Shown: one piece after another, positions 1 through 27,941 of the stretch
How positions within the stretch are numbered: the first letter of the stretch is position 1
Layout: every line of letters starts with the position of its first letter
From: Allodiplogaster sudhausi
Lineage: Eukaryota; Nematoda; Chromadorea; Rhabditida; Diplogasteridae
Length of the DNA: 64,000 nt
Direction of reading: 5' to 3'
Assembly (NCBI GenBank): GCA_945643635.1
Contig: CALZFC010000062.1
Location: 842,501 to 906,500 of the forward strand
Position numbers and translations under genes: made by a program
The notes under the pieces: generated by a model
Database searches by the model: none
What the model was told of the DNA's origin: nothing
What the model saw: only the letters and a program-made list of their open reading frames with translations

Positions 1-1131
1 AGGTCAATCCCTCCTTCCCTGTTTGACATCTGCCACTCCTTTCTTCCTCATCAAGCATGTCTGCCCATCGAAATCCGATATAGTGTCTAATTTATCTCTG
101 ACTGTCTGACTCTCTCAATCTCCCTCAACCTGTTTGACTCTTTCTATATCTCACTCTCTCTCTCTCACTCTCTTTCCATTCTCTCTTCTAAGAGGTGATG
201 ACCGAGAGTTGTTAAATGCTTAATGAGAACCGGTAGGACCGTGCAATAGGCGCTGATTCTTTGATCGGCCTTTCATCAAAGGATGAAAGATGAAGAAGAG
301 AGATGTAGAGAAATTAGAGAGAAGAGAGAATCAAGGAAAGACAGAGATAGTGTCAGGGAAAGAGAGGGGGGGGGGGAAGAAAGAGAAAGTAAGACTCAGA
401 AAAAGAGAGGGAGAAAGAGAAGTGGAGAGATTATTAGAGAGTGTCGTTTAGCCATGCAGACCATTTGTTGATGTTTCGCAGTTTGACATTGTGGAGGCAT
501 TTGAAACTATAAAGATGAGATAGAATTAGAGAATGAAGGGAAATAAATCTAAATATGTCTGTCGATTCTCAGCCACTTCTTTAAAAAAGAAATTTATTAA
601 AATTAATACATACATATGTATGTACATACACCTGCATCTAGGGCATCCTACCGTGGCCTTCTTCGTCTTCTTTCTCCCTATCTCTCTCCCTCGCTCTCAT
701 GCTTTCTCTCTCATTCTCACGTCTTCTCTCTCTCTCTCCCTCTCTCTCTCTCTTTTACCCTGGCCTCCTGACGAATGAAACGCGCACTTCACAACAAAGA
801 AGCGCTTTGAAGACTTTTATTGTATGATTTGCTCTTGTCACTATGCATGTATTTTTGTCCTAAAAACGTACTATCTGTTATGAGAATCTTTTAGAAACTC
901 CGGGCAATTAAAAAGCCTCTTTTAAACTAGAATTACTTAAAATAAGCCATACTTCTACCGTATGAATTATTGCTATATTTGATTGCCACGTTCCCCTTTC
1001 TCTATCAGATTCTTTTCAATCACCAAAGTTTCTGCGCGTTTCTACTCATCACTCATACTCATTTATTCTCTTTCTTTCCTCCGTTCACTCTTGCTCTCAT
1101 TCTTTCTCCCCTCTATTTCTCTGTCTCTCTT

Positions 1132-1162
<31 letters not shown>

Positions 1163-1391
1163 TATATCTGCCTCTCTCTATCTTTCTGCCTGATCTCTAT
1201 GTCTCCCTCCTTCTTCCCTCTGTTTCTTTCCTCGCTTTCTCTCTCTCTCCCACCCTCCCTATTTCTTTATTTCTCTCTTTCTCTCATTTCCTCTCTCTCC
1301 CTTTCTCCTCTGATGCATGACTCGGCTTCTGCCGGAAGTGGCCACAGCTTAAGTCGCGTCTAATGTGGTAGACGAGTGGCAAGCTGGCTGC

Positions 1392-1433
<42 letters not shown>

Positions 1434-1956
1434 CTCTCTCCCTCCTTTTCTCTCTCTGTCACTCACTTCGTCTTTTCCTCTCAAAGACTCTCTCTATATC
1501 TCTCTAGCTTTCTCTCTCACTCTATTCTTCTCTTGTCTCGTGGCGCATTTCGCGTGAGCTCTCACACGGAACGTGATGGGATTACGGTACCGCCTTCACT
1601 TGTCCGGCGGGCCACAACGGGCTTCCGGCCAAAAGCGAGACAAATCCGGGAGAGGGAAAGAGAGAGAGAGAGAGAAAGGCAGAGGGGGAGTGAGAGAGGG
1701 TGAGAGTGGGAGAAAGAGAAAGAGAGAGAACAAGAATTAAGGGAGCCCAGACATGAGTCGGCCTGAAATTCACTGACAAAATAGTGTGTGTGAATAAATT
1801 CATTGAAGAACAGAGTCACGAAGAGTTTGTTTGAAAGTGCGAAGAAGCAACAACATGCAAATTTGACTTTATGACACTTATCCGACCTTTTATTCTTTAT
1901 CGCAGTACTTGTATTTTCTTGATCTCTGTCTCTCAATCTCCCTCTTTCTCCCTCTG

Positions 1957-1993
<37 letters not shown>

Positions 1994-2030
1994 GTCTCTC
2001 TTCCTATCTCTCCCTGTCTCTCTTTCTCTC

Positions 2031-2075
<45 letters not shown>

Positions 2076-2284
2076 CTCTCTTACTCCTGCTTCATATGCT
2101 GCACCAACTTCTCGCTCTCGGGCTGCATATTTTTGCATCTATTCCCTCTTATTCTTTATCCATTTTTCTCGTTGGGAAGTCATTTATTTAGTGTGGATGA
2201 GTGGTCTGCCTGCATGAAAGACTGAGAGGGTGGGGAATGGAGAGAGAGCGAGAGTGGCTGAGGGAGCGAGAGAGAGTAAAAGAG

Positions 2285-2335
<51 letters not shown>

Positions 2336-3102
2336 GAAGGAAGGGAGAACATAGAGGTGGAAGAGAGCAGAAGAGAGAAAGAGATAAAGCAATTTATTTG
2401 GCCAAGGTTACACGGAGTGAGTGAGTGAAGGAGCTGTCATGTACAGGTCTATGAGTGAATGTTGCATGCTGGCCTGTCAGAGGAACGATGAAGAGTGAGG
2501 TGGGAATCAGAAAGGAGAGCGATAGAGAGAGAGAGAGAAAGAGAGAGAAAGAAAGAGAAAGAGAGGAAAGGAGAGAGAGACAGCGAAAGAAAGAAATGGT
2601 GGGAGAGAGAAAGGTGGAGTAAGATAGAAAGAGAGCAGAGGCAAAAGAAAGCGACAGTGGAGAATTGTTAACTGTTCTGGAAATGGAACACATTTGTCCT
2701 ATCTTGTTAAGATATCTATCATCTGGGAAATGCCGCAGGCCTTTTTGCACAGCTTGTCCTATTTGCCTTTTCCAGAGAAGGCATATCTTATCTCTCACCG
2801 TCTTCTTCTCGCAATCTCTCCACTCATTTATTCTCCCTATCTCCCACATTCTCTCGTATTCCATTTCCTCTCTTTGTCTCTTTCTATTTGTTTCTCTCTC
2901 TATCTCTTCCTGACTTTTCCTTCTCTCTCCACCTTCATGTAATGGGGATATCTGAGAAGCGTCATAAGACATATTCTTTTAACGGGCGACAACGTGTCCT
3001 TTCTTTTGTTTCTCTTTGTCTCTCTCCAACTCTACCATACTCTTTCTGTCTCTCTCTCGGTCTGTCCGTCTCTTTTGCTCACTCTTTCTCTCTCTCTCTC
3101 CT

Positions 3103-3161
<59 letters not shown>

Positions 3162-4352
3162 GAACTTGTCATAAAAGCATATGATGAAACGGATCCCGTG
3201 TCCATCCAATAGCTTTCCACCGTCTTTCTGGTCTTTCCCTAATCGTTCGCTCTCTACTCCTCCCTTCTCTCTCCATCTTAATTTCTCTGTTCCTCTCAAT
3301 TTCTCCCTGTCTCTCACCCTGTTTCTCCCTCTCTCCCTCTAACACTCTTGCCGTTCCTTTTTTTCTCCACATACTGGCGCACTCTCAAAAAGTCGGCGTC
3401 GTTTCTCCTCTTGTCTAAACGAGCAGTAAATTGGTTGTTAGACCGGCAAAGAAGGAAATGGGAAAAGACGTAAGGAGAAGGTCTAAGATGACACTGTTTA
3501 ATGACTCAGGAGCTATAACTTTGGCTTCTCTTCATTTATTCGAAGGCGAACTCACCCTCTCACTCTCTAAGTATCACTCGTTCACCCTCTCACTCTCTCT
3601 TTCACCTTCTAACTCTCTTACACTCTCCCTCTCTTACCATAACAGTCTCTCACCTCTCACTCTCTAACTCTCACTCTCTCACTCTCTCTCACTCACTCTC
3701 TCACTTTCTCACTCTCTCTCTCACTCTCTCTCTCACTCACTCTCTCACTTTCTCACTCTCTCAATTTCTCACCCTCTGACTCTCTCTCTCTCTCCCTCGG
3801 TCTCCTACTTTTGAAGTTGCAAGCTTCAATCCCAGACAAAAAAAACCAGGCAAATTTTTCTTTGTAGCAAAAAAAGTTATATTTCTTATAAATTTGGTGC
3901 ACTTTCGATATGTTTTCACTGGTCAGGAGTAATTCGCAAACAAAATTAAGTAGTGAATTGTGTAGACGATGATTATCAATTTTTGCACTTTAATTTGTCC
4001 ATTTTATTTTTCAGCGATATTTATGGCACTTAATAATTTAGTATTCGTAGAGTTCTCATTGTCAGTCTCTTGACAAAGACAAAATTATATTTCGTCGTTT
4101 GCTGTGAAAGGGAAAGAATTTTGGGAGAAATGTAAGTTTTTATTTTAAAAAATTAGAAAAAAGATACATGCAATATATACGAGAGCAAAATTAAAAATAT
4201 ATAAGTAGTCAACTAGAAAATAAGATTAATGGTCACGCTCTCTCGCATTAATCACGCGCAGTTTCGATATCTAGCATTTTACTTCTGAGAAGTTGGTATC
4301 GTGCTTTCTCTCTCTTTCTCTCTCTCTCACTCACTCACTGTCTCTCTCTCTT

Positions 4353-4389
<37 letters not shown>

Positions 4390-5037
4390 ATATCTCTCTA
4401 CTTCTCTACTCTACTCGTTTTGTCACTTCCCTTGATCCCTTGCCTTTATCCGCCCTGCAATCTCTTCTTCACCCGTGTCGTGTCATGTTCGTGTCCAGAT
4501 GAGGAACTGCCGATCAGGGGACGATTGAGTACCCCGCCACTTCTCATCAGAAAGAAAAGACAGCATTAAGAGATCGTAATAGGAGAGAGAGAGAGAAAGA
4601 GAGAAAGACAGAGAGACAGGGGAAGAGACAGAGAGACAGAGGAAGAGAGAGGAAGAGAGAGATGAAAATAGGGCGAAATATAGAGAGGAAAGAGAGGTTG
4701 AAAAGAGGTAAAATGAATAAAAGCGAAGGAGAGGGAAAATAAGAAGGGAGGAAAGAAGGAAGGAGATGAAGAGCAGAAGAAAGAATCGGAAAGTAGCGTG
4801 CAGAATTGATGCTCACGAGAGAATTCGCATACATATTTTTTTTTAAAATAATTTTTGAATAATCTTTTTTTTCTTCGATAATATTCTCTTTCAGAAATAA
4901 ATTTATTTTTTTTTGCTCAAGAAATCAATTCAAAAAGGGTCTTTCCCTGCTCGGGCTTCCAGCTACCTCACACTCTCGCTAATTGTCTCTCTCTCTCTCT
5001 CTCTCTTAGTCTCTCTCTCTCTCTCTCTCTCTCTCTT

Positions 5038-5082
<45 letters not shown>

Positions 5083-5701
5083 TCTAGCTCTCAGTCTCCT
5101 CTCTCTCACTTGCTCTCTATACCGTTCATCTACGTGAGTGGAAGCAGCACAATTCAAATGCGTTCGAAAAGTATACAAAACATATTCAAGGAAGCTGAGA
5201 CTCGATCAGTCTTCCACGCCCAAAAAGGTGTTGACGTTATCGGCAGCTACCATCTCTTTGCCTCTCTCTTTCTCTCTGCGTTTTCCCTTCTCTCTCTCTC
5301 TCACTTTCTCTCTGCTGGCCTCCGTCTCTCACTCTCTCAGTTCGGCCGACTTCTGCTGACAGATGGAATTCGTCTTCTTTGGAGAATCAAACCTATCTCT
5401 CTAGCAACGGTGCCAGAAAATTATGCGTCGCTCCCTTCGCCGTACACATAACAAGCAAACGCGTCACTCACCTATATTCCCTCTCTATCTCTGACTGTCT
5501 CGTTGCCTCTTCCTCTTCTTTTCTCTCTATCTCTCTTTTTCTCTCCTTCCTTAATCCCTTCCTATTGCGTATCCTTCCTTTCTCCATACGCTCTCACCGG
5601 CAGCAATTTTCACGATTTGGAAAGGAGTTAGGACCGTGGCGACTCGGATGATTTATCGCCAACGCACCGCTCATAAGCTCTATGAGAGTCAAGTCGCGCC
5701 G

Positions 5702-5735
5702 CTACTTCTAATGGACTCTAGTCCGTTAGAAGTAG
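5702..5735. repeat. 34-bp near-perfect palindrome
   Basis: CTACTTCTAATGGACT is followed, after CT, by AGTCCGTTAGAAGTAG: a 16-bp stem with one G.T pair and a two-base loop. It sits directly before a CT tract and has no gene next to it. Confidence 0.85.
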
Positions 5736-5742
5736 AGTACTC

Positions 5743-5803
<61 letters not shown>

Positions 5804-6893
5804 CTCTCTGTCTATTCTCTCACATTCTCCTATTCCATCTTTTTCGCTAACCACCATGCCCCTTCCCAGTCACTTGTCTCCCTGAGTGCCCTTGTCCTTC
5901 TTCCCCCTTCCACGTTTCTCTTTCCTCGCCTCTAATTACACATACTGTAGAGGGATATTGTAAGTATAAATGTATATTTCTATAACATCATCAAGTCCCT
6001 TTCGATGCTTACTGTTCTGTAAGAAATAAACGAAGCTTTGCTTCTTTTTTCTAGCTGTCGTCCCTCTTCCATATTCACTAGAACATGCCTTTTAATCGTA
6101 TTGTGCAGGTCAAAGTAGAGACAAAAGTGGAAGCTTCACATTCTTTTTCATTCGTTCAATCAGAATACCCTTCAGCACAAAGTCGGCGGTGCAGCCGGCG
6201 GGAAGTTCAAATGACAACAATTCGTAAGGAGCATCAAAGAGGAGGCGGCATCTCCTTGTTCACTGGGAATGCATATACGGATTCGGGAAAGGATTATACA
6301 TTTTAAGGGCATTCAACATTAAGCATAAAAATGAACACAACGACGAAAAAAGAAGTTAGTACAGGTGGGAAAATCTGCACATTATGCGGGTAATCACAAA
6401 ATCTCTGCTAGCGGATCGATAATAAAATAATTCATTCTCAGATGGGTACGGTAGACGGTTCACTAGATTAGTAGGCAGATAAAGCAAATCTCTATGAAAG
6501 GAAAAGTAAGGTTACCGGGATCTCTTGGCAGCCGAGAAGAGAGAAAGAGAATGAAGAGAGAAACAGAGAAGAAGAGACAGAGAGAAGAATACATTCACAT
6601 GTACATCAATAAGTACGTGTAAAGGGAACAGTTAACGAGGACACACTGGGTTCATTATTAGGAGAGCACGTCTGAAACAACGAGAAGCGACTACCCAAGA
6701 AGAAGGACGAGAGAGAGAGAGATAGAGAGAGTGAGAGAGAGAAGGAGAACGAAAGAGAGAGAGAGAGACAGAATGGGAGAGAAGAGGTATATAATTGGAG
6801 GAGAAAGGAGAAGAAGAGCGAGAGAAGACAGTGAAAGAAACAGCAAAAAGACCTATAAACAAGAAAGAAGATTGCACGGATACATGGGAAATT

Positions 6894-6899
6894 TTTATT
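6894..6899 (-). promoter_or_regulatory. possible poly(A) signal for the T-box gene
   Basis: AATAAA on the minus strand, about 375 nt past the T-box stop codon and beyond a GA tract. It is a plausible signal, but the hexamer is common by chance. Confidence 0.3.
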
Positions 6900-7149
6900 T
6901 CTAGCTTTTGTACATGGATAATTCTTGGATCGATAATGTATTTCTGCAAATCCGCGCCCGCACTCTTTTCTTAGACTGGCGAAATCGAGAGAAGAATCAA
7001 TCAATAAATCAGCAGTAAAAAATGAGAGCAAAGAGTAGAATGGCTTGAAAATATTATTATGCTGCCTCTTCTGTAATGTCAGAAACTGAAAGCGAATTGC
7101 AAAATGGGAAAAGAGAACCAATATCGGAGAAAAGAAGAGAGAGAGAGAG

Positions 7150-7196
<47 letters not shown>

Positions 7197-7272
7197 AAGA
7201 GAGAGGACTAGCAGTAAACGATATCAGTGATAATGAGGACAAAAGGGACTACGGACGAGACCGAGGAAAAAA

Positions 7273-20985
<13,713 letters not shown>

Positions 20986-21380
20986 TCAAGAGAGGGAGAG
21001 ACAGCGAGAGGAATTGTCGTATAGTAGTCGAGTAGTAATCAGTGAGATGCTAGTAGTAAAATAGTATCAGGTGGTCCTGACGCGCGCTTGTGACTCTACC
21101 GTATATCGAGCATGAAACGAGAAGGCTCTGTCCAGTCACACCCACTCAGCAATGTGGAAAGCCCAGCGACGCAGCGGCCTCTCCGTCCACACAGAACTGG
21201 CGAAATTGACACCTCCCAACTTGTAGGCCCGACTAGCCACGCCCGGAGAAGAGAACCGCCCCTTCTCCCCGCTCATTCGTTGGATGTAAAGGGGGCGGAG
21301 CTTGTGGCAGACACACTTGATCAGACGGCAGGCAGCAGGCGGCTTCCTGCCTGCCCCCTCCTGCTGCCCGGTCGGCTTGT

Positions 21381-21424
<44 letters not shown>

Positions 21425-21573
21425 TCATTCCTTTTCCCCTTCACTTTCCCTCGCTCTTTCTCTATCTCGCACCCATATTTGCTTGATTGGCGCTTCTGCC
21501 GGCAATATTCCTTTGGGAGCATTCCAGAAGCACATGCTGCTCATCATTATAATCCGACGCTCATTTGTCGCCA

Positions 21574-21614
<41 letters not shown>

Positions 21615-21782
21615 TCAGTTACGGTATGAAGTACATAAAGCTTTCGTTTTCATATCGCCTTGCAACATCTCGATCAGTCTCTCTCTCTCTACCTTTCTTT
21701 TTCTCTTTTCGCGTTACCGCCCTTTCCTTCCGTTCGCACATGCTCCTTCTGCTGCTTCTCGCACTGTCATGTGAGAGAGATT

Positions 21783-21822
<40 letters not shown>

Positions 21823-22224
21823 GAAAAAGCAAGCTGCGTTACGGTATGAGATTTGTAAACGACGGAAGCGAAGAAGAGTGGAGGTGTCACGGATCGTCAG
21901 CTAGATTCATTTCATTCCGCTAACCCCCTCACTCTCTCAATTTCTCACACTCCGCGCAATTCTCTCTTTCTCTGTCTCGCCCTCTCTCGTACCGATCATT
22001 CAATCTTGCTTCGCTTATGTTGTCTCGTGTCGGCTTCTTCTCCCTTTTCATTCAGTTCTTTTTCATTCCGGAGAGAGAGAGAGAGAGAGAGAGAGAGAAG
22101 CTAGAGTATCCCTCCATCTCCGCCACCCTTTTGATATCGAAATGCACTTGTGCATCAGAGCATTTGCACTCCTGATGCAAGTGACTTCGTCTGGCTGCTA
22201 CATTCACTCTCTTTTCTCCCTCCC

Positions 22225-22265
<41 letters not shown>

Positions 22266-22533
22266 TTCATCCTCTCCCTCTCTCTCTCTTTCTTTCACTC
22301 TCACAGTCTCTCTCGCTTCGTCTATCTCTCCTTCTATCTCTCGCTCTCTCCTGAATCTGCCTTTGCTCCTGTATCATTGAATAGCCAGCCAGTCGGAGGC
22401 GCTTGCTTCTCAATTCATTCTCAATCGCACACTCACACCCGCCCCGTTACGATACATCGGCGAATGTTGAAGCGCGATTGAAAGGGGAGAGAGAGAGAGA
22501 GAGAGAGAGAAAGTGGGAGAGAGAGAGAGAGGG

Positions 22534-22564
<31 letters not shown>

Positions 22565-23784
22565 GAGTGGCAGAGAGAGGTGATAGAATGGTGAGAAAGA
22601 GAGCGAGACGGCGACGATGAGAGAGGTGGTGGATAAACAGAAGAAACAAAGCCGGATCACTTTCAACCATCCGACTACCTCCTTGTCTGCCTGTCCCCGT
22701 CCCCTCAAACTCTTTCTTTCTTTTTCTCTCCCACTCTCTCCCTCCGTCCCTCTCCCTCTCTCTCTCCCTCTCTCTCCCTCCATCCCTCCCCTTATCCTTA
22801 ACTCTCTTCCTAACACGACACAGTATCGAGAGCGTTGCTTTCGGCGTCCGAATTCAGGCTTCTTCATCCGAATAACCTTTTGAGTTAGATTGCAGGGAGA
22901 GAGTGTGTGGAACATTGAGAGAGGCAGACGAATTGGGAGAGGATCAAAAGCAAAGTCTATCTTATGAAAAAGGAGGAGGAGGAGCAGAACGAGAGAGAGA
23001 GAGGGACAGAGAGAGAGACGGAGGGAGAGAAAGACATGCAATGGATAGGGGTGGACAAATCAAATGCTAATAGGGGAGAATGCAAGCCTGCCTCTTTCTT
23101 CTCCTACTGCTTTCTAGTAGCGAATGTCTTTGATGAGCTTCTCTCTCTCTCTCTCTCTCTCTTCGCTCTCATTCTCTCTCTCTCTCTTTGTTCTATCTCT
23201 CACACCCCTAAGGCCGGTTACGGACTCAGAGGCGAGCCAATGAGGGAGTAGCACCTCGGCCTCTTCTCTAGCTGTCTGATCCTCCCCTCGCTTTCACGTT
23301 GTATTCGTCCTCTCTCTCTGCTTCATGCTTCCTCTCTAGTGGGATCAGATCCCCTCTCATCGTCGTCTCTTGATCGCAGAGCTCTAAAGTTGTAGTGGAG
23401 GAGGCACATATGTAGTAGCAATGGCGTCGAGCTATGCATAGAAAATGACGATAAAAGTCGGGATATGAGGATCAGTTGCTTCTCTCCACTCTCTCTCTCT
23501 CTCTCTCTTTCATTTTCTACGTGTTCTGCGCGGTATGGCAGTCGGCCCCGTGTGTGTATGTTGTTTACACAAATTGTTACACGGCAAAAGAAGGATGCAG
23601 ACACGAGTTGGGGGGTTGAAGAATGATTATGATGGAGGAGGGTGAGACTGATGGGAGGATGGCATACGGACGATACTAGGGAGTGAGTACGACAGAGCAG
23701 AGATAGAGAGAGTGAAGAGAGACAGCAGAGAGACAGACATACCAGATGAAGAGTGGGAGAGAGAGAGAGAGTGCATACGAGGAC

Positions 23785-23825
<41 letters not shown>

Positions 23826-24464
23826 GGAGATGGATATGGGCAAAATGACGATGAACATCCGTGTCGATGTCGCCACTGCAGGCGTCTCCTTCCTTGCCAC
23901 CTTGTCAGAGTGGATCTCGTCAGCAGCACTCACCTCTTGTGTTTCTTCATTTCACCCTTCTCTGCCTCACCCTCTCCTTTCTAACCTCCTCCCTCTCTTC
24001 TTCTCCACTCTCTCTCTCTCTCTATCCTTATCTTGCTTGCCTTGTCTCTTCCTCCATCAAATGGATTCAAACACCAACTTGGGAGTTACGTGTAGAATCT
24101 TTATCCCGTCAACATTGTCTCTCGAATAAGAAGAATCGGAGAAGATAAAATGAATCTGAGGAGGAAGCAGAAAGAAGGAACAACAATCATCCAGGGCAAC
24201 AACAACTTAAGAAGTAATAAACAAGCAATAGTAACGAGAGCAGAAGAGTGCAACAAGTTCAGGAATGAATTGAGAAAGAACCTTATGAGAACCTTTTGTC
24301 TTACAAATTACAAACCAGTAAATCCTTGAAAACTCAAAACTAATATTATATCAAAAGAAGGCAAAGAAAAGAGAAAGAAGCTGAGTGCGTACAAAACAGA
24401 ACCATATTGTAAGTTTGGTGACGCTATTAACCTCTTTCTCTTCGTCTCTCATTCTCTCTCACTC
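20986..24464. other. intergenic region between T-box 5' end and HGH1 3' end
   Basis: Should hold the T-box promoter and 5' UTR (near 21000-21350, more complex and GC-richer) and the HGH1 3' UTR. Simple tracts at about 21388-21427 (CT), 21577-21612 (CT), 21784-21820 (GA), 22224-22265 (CT), 22490-22570 (GA) and 23785-23822 (GA). No coding exon recognised. Confidence 0.7.
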
Positions 24465-24709
24465 TCAGTCTAGTTCCCTAATAGACGGCAGACTTGAGGA
24501 GATGCCCATCTCTTCTTCGTAGCGGATCAGCACGCCGATCAGCGCGTGAAGTGCGTGCTCTTCACCGATGATGTCACTGGAAAGAAAAAAGAGAGAATGG
24601 GGGAGAGAGAGAGAGAATGGGAGAGAGAGAGAGAATGGGGGAGAGAGAGAAAGCGATGAAAGAGACAGAGAGAAAGTGCGACAGAGGAAGTGAGGGAGCT
24701 AGAGAGAAA

Positions 24710-24746
<37 letters not shown>

Positions 24747-25214
24747 TGTTTCACAGAAGGATTAGAAGTTTTCTAGAAGATTCTCGCTTCCTACCATTCG
24801 TAATCGATAGCCTGTTTTAACTCACTTCGTCCAGCGCTTCATCGTCCAACTTTCTTGCTGGCTTCCTATCATTCTCTCTCTGGCTGTACATCTGTATTTA
24901 TGTCTACTTCTGAATCTCCTGTTTCTCTCTCTCTCTCTTTCTCGCTCTCTCTCTCTCTCTGTCTCTCTCTCTATTTTCCGTCTCTCTCCCTCCTCCCTTT
25001 CTTTGTCTTCTGCTCTCCATTCGACCAACCTGGAGAACATCTTCTTTTCAGCCGGCTCCCTTGCTCCCTCCTGGCTAGCCTTATCAAGCTCCCGTAGCAG
25101 CGGATAAATTCCACGCTCCCGAAGCACCGTACGACCGTGACGTGTGGCGCATAGCTGAAATGGAGAGAGGGAGAGGTAGAGGAAAGAGAGAGAAGGAAAG
25201 CGAGATAGAAAGAG

Positions 25215-25255
<41 letters not shown>

Positions 25256-25866
25256 TAAGAGTGGGAAGGGCGCGAAGAGAGGAAGAACGGATATAGACCG
25301 AGGGGTCCACTGAAAGGGAGGGCGCCTAGCTACCGGAGGGTGTCTGCCTTTGCTAGGTGCGAGAGTCTCCACCTCTGCTTCCACTCTTCCTCCTCTCCTC
25401 CTTGCCTCGCCTCTCAGAGACGCTTCTCAAAGTGTCTCTTCCTTCTGCTTCCCAGAGTTGCCATGGCTGATGCCTGGTAACTCGGCTACAGAAGATGAGC
25501 TTCTTTGCAGCCTTGAAAGGAGAGCGGGGCCGAGAAGGGGAGGGAAGGGGTTCCATTCAGGAAGAGAAGACTGGTCAGTCGGCCATTCCAACTACTACTC
25601 TATTCCATTTCAATCGTCCTCCTCCTTCTTCATCCTCGTTTTCGAGTACTCTTCCAAGTGGGGGGGGGATGCCCGGGGTTATATCATACAAGCGAAAAGG
25701 AGACCGCCGGCTGCTCCTTTCGGCTGTCTCCACGTTTGCACCCCCTTGTCACACGCTCAGTCAGGCTCTTCTCACTCTGCTGCGAATTCGAGTTACTATC
25801 GAGGGGCATTTGATGAATAGGAGGGGAAGACGAACCATGAATGGTCAGGAAGAGATATAGAGAGAT

Positions 25867-25909
<43 letters not shown>

Positions 25910-26273
25910 GAGAGAGAACAGGAAGATAGTTTTAGTGCGCGGCGGGCCACGAGAAAGGGGAGAGCGGCGGTCGGCTGCTGCACGGGTGGTGATAAAATGA
26001 GAAATTACGCACGATGCGTGTCAGCGATGGTGAATGCTGCTGCTGCTGCCAGTGAGAGGGAGGGAGGGAGAGAGAGGGAGAGAGACTAGAGAGGATGAGA
26101 GAGAGAGAGAACGAAAGGGGGAGAGATGACAAAAGATTAGAGAGGAGTAGAGAGTAGTCAGAATGACATAGCCCACGACTCAACAGAGTTAGACAACGAA
26201 AAGAGCGTCAACCATTGGAGCCCGCCACTTTCTTTCTATCTCTCTATCTCTCTCTCTCTCTCTCTCTCGCTCG

Positions 26274-26305
<32 letters not shown>

Positions 26306-26679
26306 ATCTATCTCCCTCTCTCGCCCCCCCCCTCTCTCGCTCGCGCTCTCTCTCTCTCTCTCTCTCGCTCAACCTCTTTCTCTCTTTCGCTCCCTTTCTC
26401 TCTTCATCTCTCTTTTTCGTTCTCTCCACAATCAGTTGAGCGTAGAAATATAAAAATAGAAGAAGCCGGCAGGTGTGACTGACTGCGGCGGGATGGGTGG
26501 CAACAGGAAGCTAGGTTAGAGATTAAAAAGAGTGAGAGATAGTGAGAGAAAGATAGAGAGACATAGAGAATACATGGGAACAAAACACCCGCGCGGTGAG
26601 AAACGACAAGTCGGGAGTTTGATAGGCGGCTCCGGAGAGAAAGGGAACAGGAATCGGCCAGATTAACCGAGGGCTGATT

Positions 26680-26720
<41 letters not shown>

Positions 26721-27169
26721 GTATTTCTGTCCGTTTATTTCTCCCTCTCTTCTTTCTATTTCTCTCATTTTCAGGCAAAGTTAACGGTGCGATGCGCGAG
26801 AAAAGGCATGAAATTGGCTGTTAAATTTTTCTGCAAAGTTGGCGAGAGCGGAGCGCAAAGCGACAAAGAGCCGGCACAAGGAAAGGAAATTAACAGCCTT
26901 TGGGGTTGCCTGCTACAAACGCTTTTGTCTCTCCGGTCAGCATAGGCGTGAATGGAGCAAGTCTGCGAAAGTACTCATGGGCAGTGGGTGCACCCGTGGT
27001 TTATTTTGAGGGATATCGTGTCGGCTCTACTCATGGTCAACTATCAGTGGCTAACTCTGGTCTTTGAATGGTATACTATAGAATGGAAAACCAAGAAAAC
27101 AGGGACGGATATTACAGAAGGCGGGAGAAAGAGAGAGTGAGAGAGAGACCCAGAGAGAGAGAGAGAGAC

Positions 27170-27208
<39 letters not shown>

Positions 27209-27895
27209 CGAAACCTGATATAATGCCTCAACCAGCTTCTGTCTCAGTTCGCCATCCTTGGACCTCGTTCCCTCATAGTACTGGAGGGACAGCGGAAGCG
27301 AATCCGTCTCCTCCTGTCTTAGCTGGTCACTCGAGTCAGCTAGGGGTGTCACGACTGACACCAGAAAATCGTCCGACGTATCCAAAAGCTCGGCGTGGAG
27401 GCCTACAGTACGAGAGGAATTTATATGCGTATAGTAATTTTAGTGGGCTAATATCATCCGTCTTACATCCATGAAATGTATTCACGGTGTATTTTGCGAG
27501 GCAGTCGATATCCCCATAATATTCGCCTAATTCCTACTGCTACAACTATACGATCTGCGCCCACTGTACTCTCTTTATATGAGGTATGCGGTAGGATTTG
27601 TGGTGAGTATTGGGGATAGCATGACGGCGAGGTATCTGTAGGAGTGCGTTGCACTGCTCCTCCTTTCTCTATGTCTCCTCTCCCTCTCTGGTCTTGAGCG
27701 TATACTCTCTCTCTCTCTCTCTTTCTCTCCCTCTCCCTAATTCCCTTTCAACTTTCTTTGAGCGGTGAAGTAACGATCGACTTAGCAATGACCATGAGCT
27801 CGGGGTGTCATCACCTTACCTGGCGGGCCTAGAGGCCACACTAGGGTCTGTTAGATCGGAGTGAAAAGACTCACGGTGTGCTTGGGAGAGTCGGA

Positions 27896-27941
<46 letters not shown>

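Larger units (their letters stand above)
1..7272. other. no recognised gene; CT/GA simple sequence and T-box 3' flank
   Basis: Pyrimidine-rich stretches at about 1100-1320, 1394-1430, 2026-2074, 3096-3157, 3660-3790, 4350-4387, 4985-5075 and 5740-5815. Purine stretches at about 2285-2331, 4580-4760 and 7137-7193. The open frames here encode only Ser/Leu or Arg/Glu runs. More complex AT-rich sequence lies at 780-1000, 3830-4260 and 5930-6500, where I find no exon. The part below 7272 should include the T-box 3' UTR. Confidence 0.8.

Noticed and set aside
970..1363. Open frames coding Ser/Leu or Arg/Glu runs here and throughout the window
   Set aside because: They are translations of (CT)n and (GA)n tracts, which lack stops in several frames. 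No complex sequence or splice links.
25350..25820. 156-codon plus-strand frame
   Set aside because: Lies antisense in HGH1 intron 7, no domain recognised, composition typical of non-coding sequence here.
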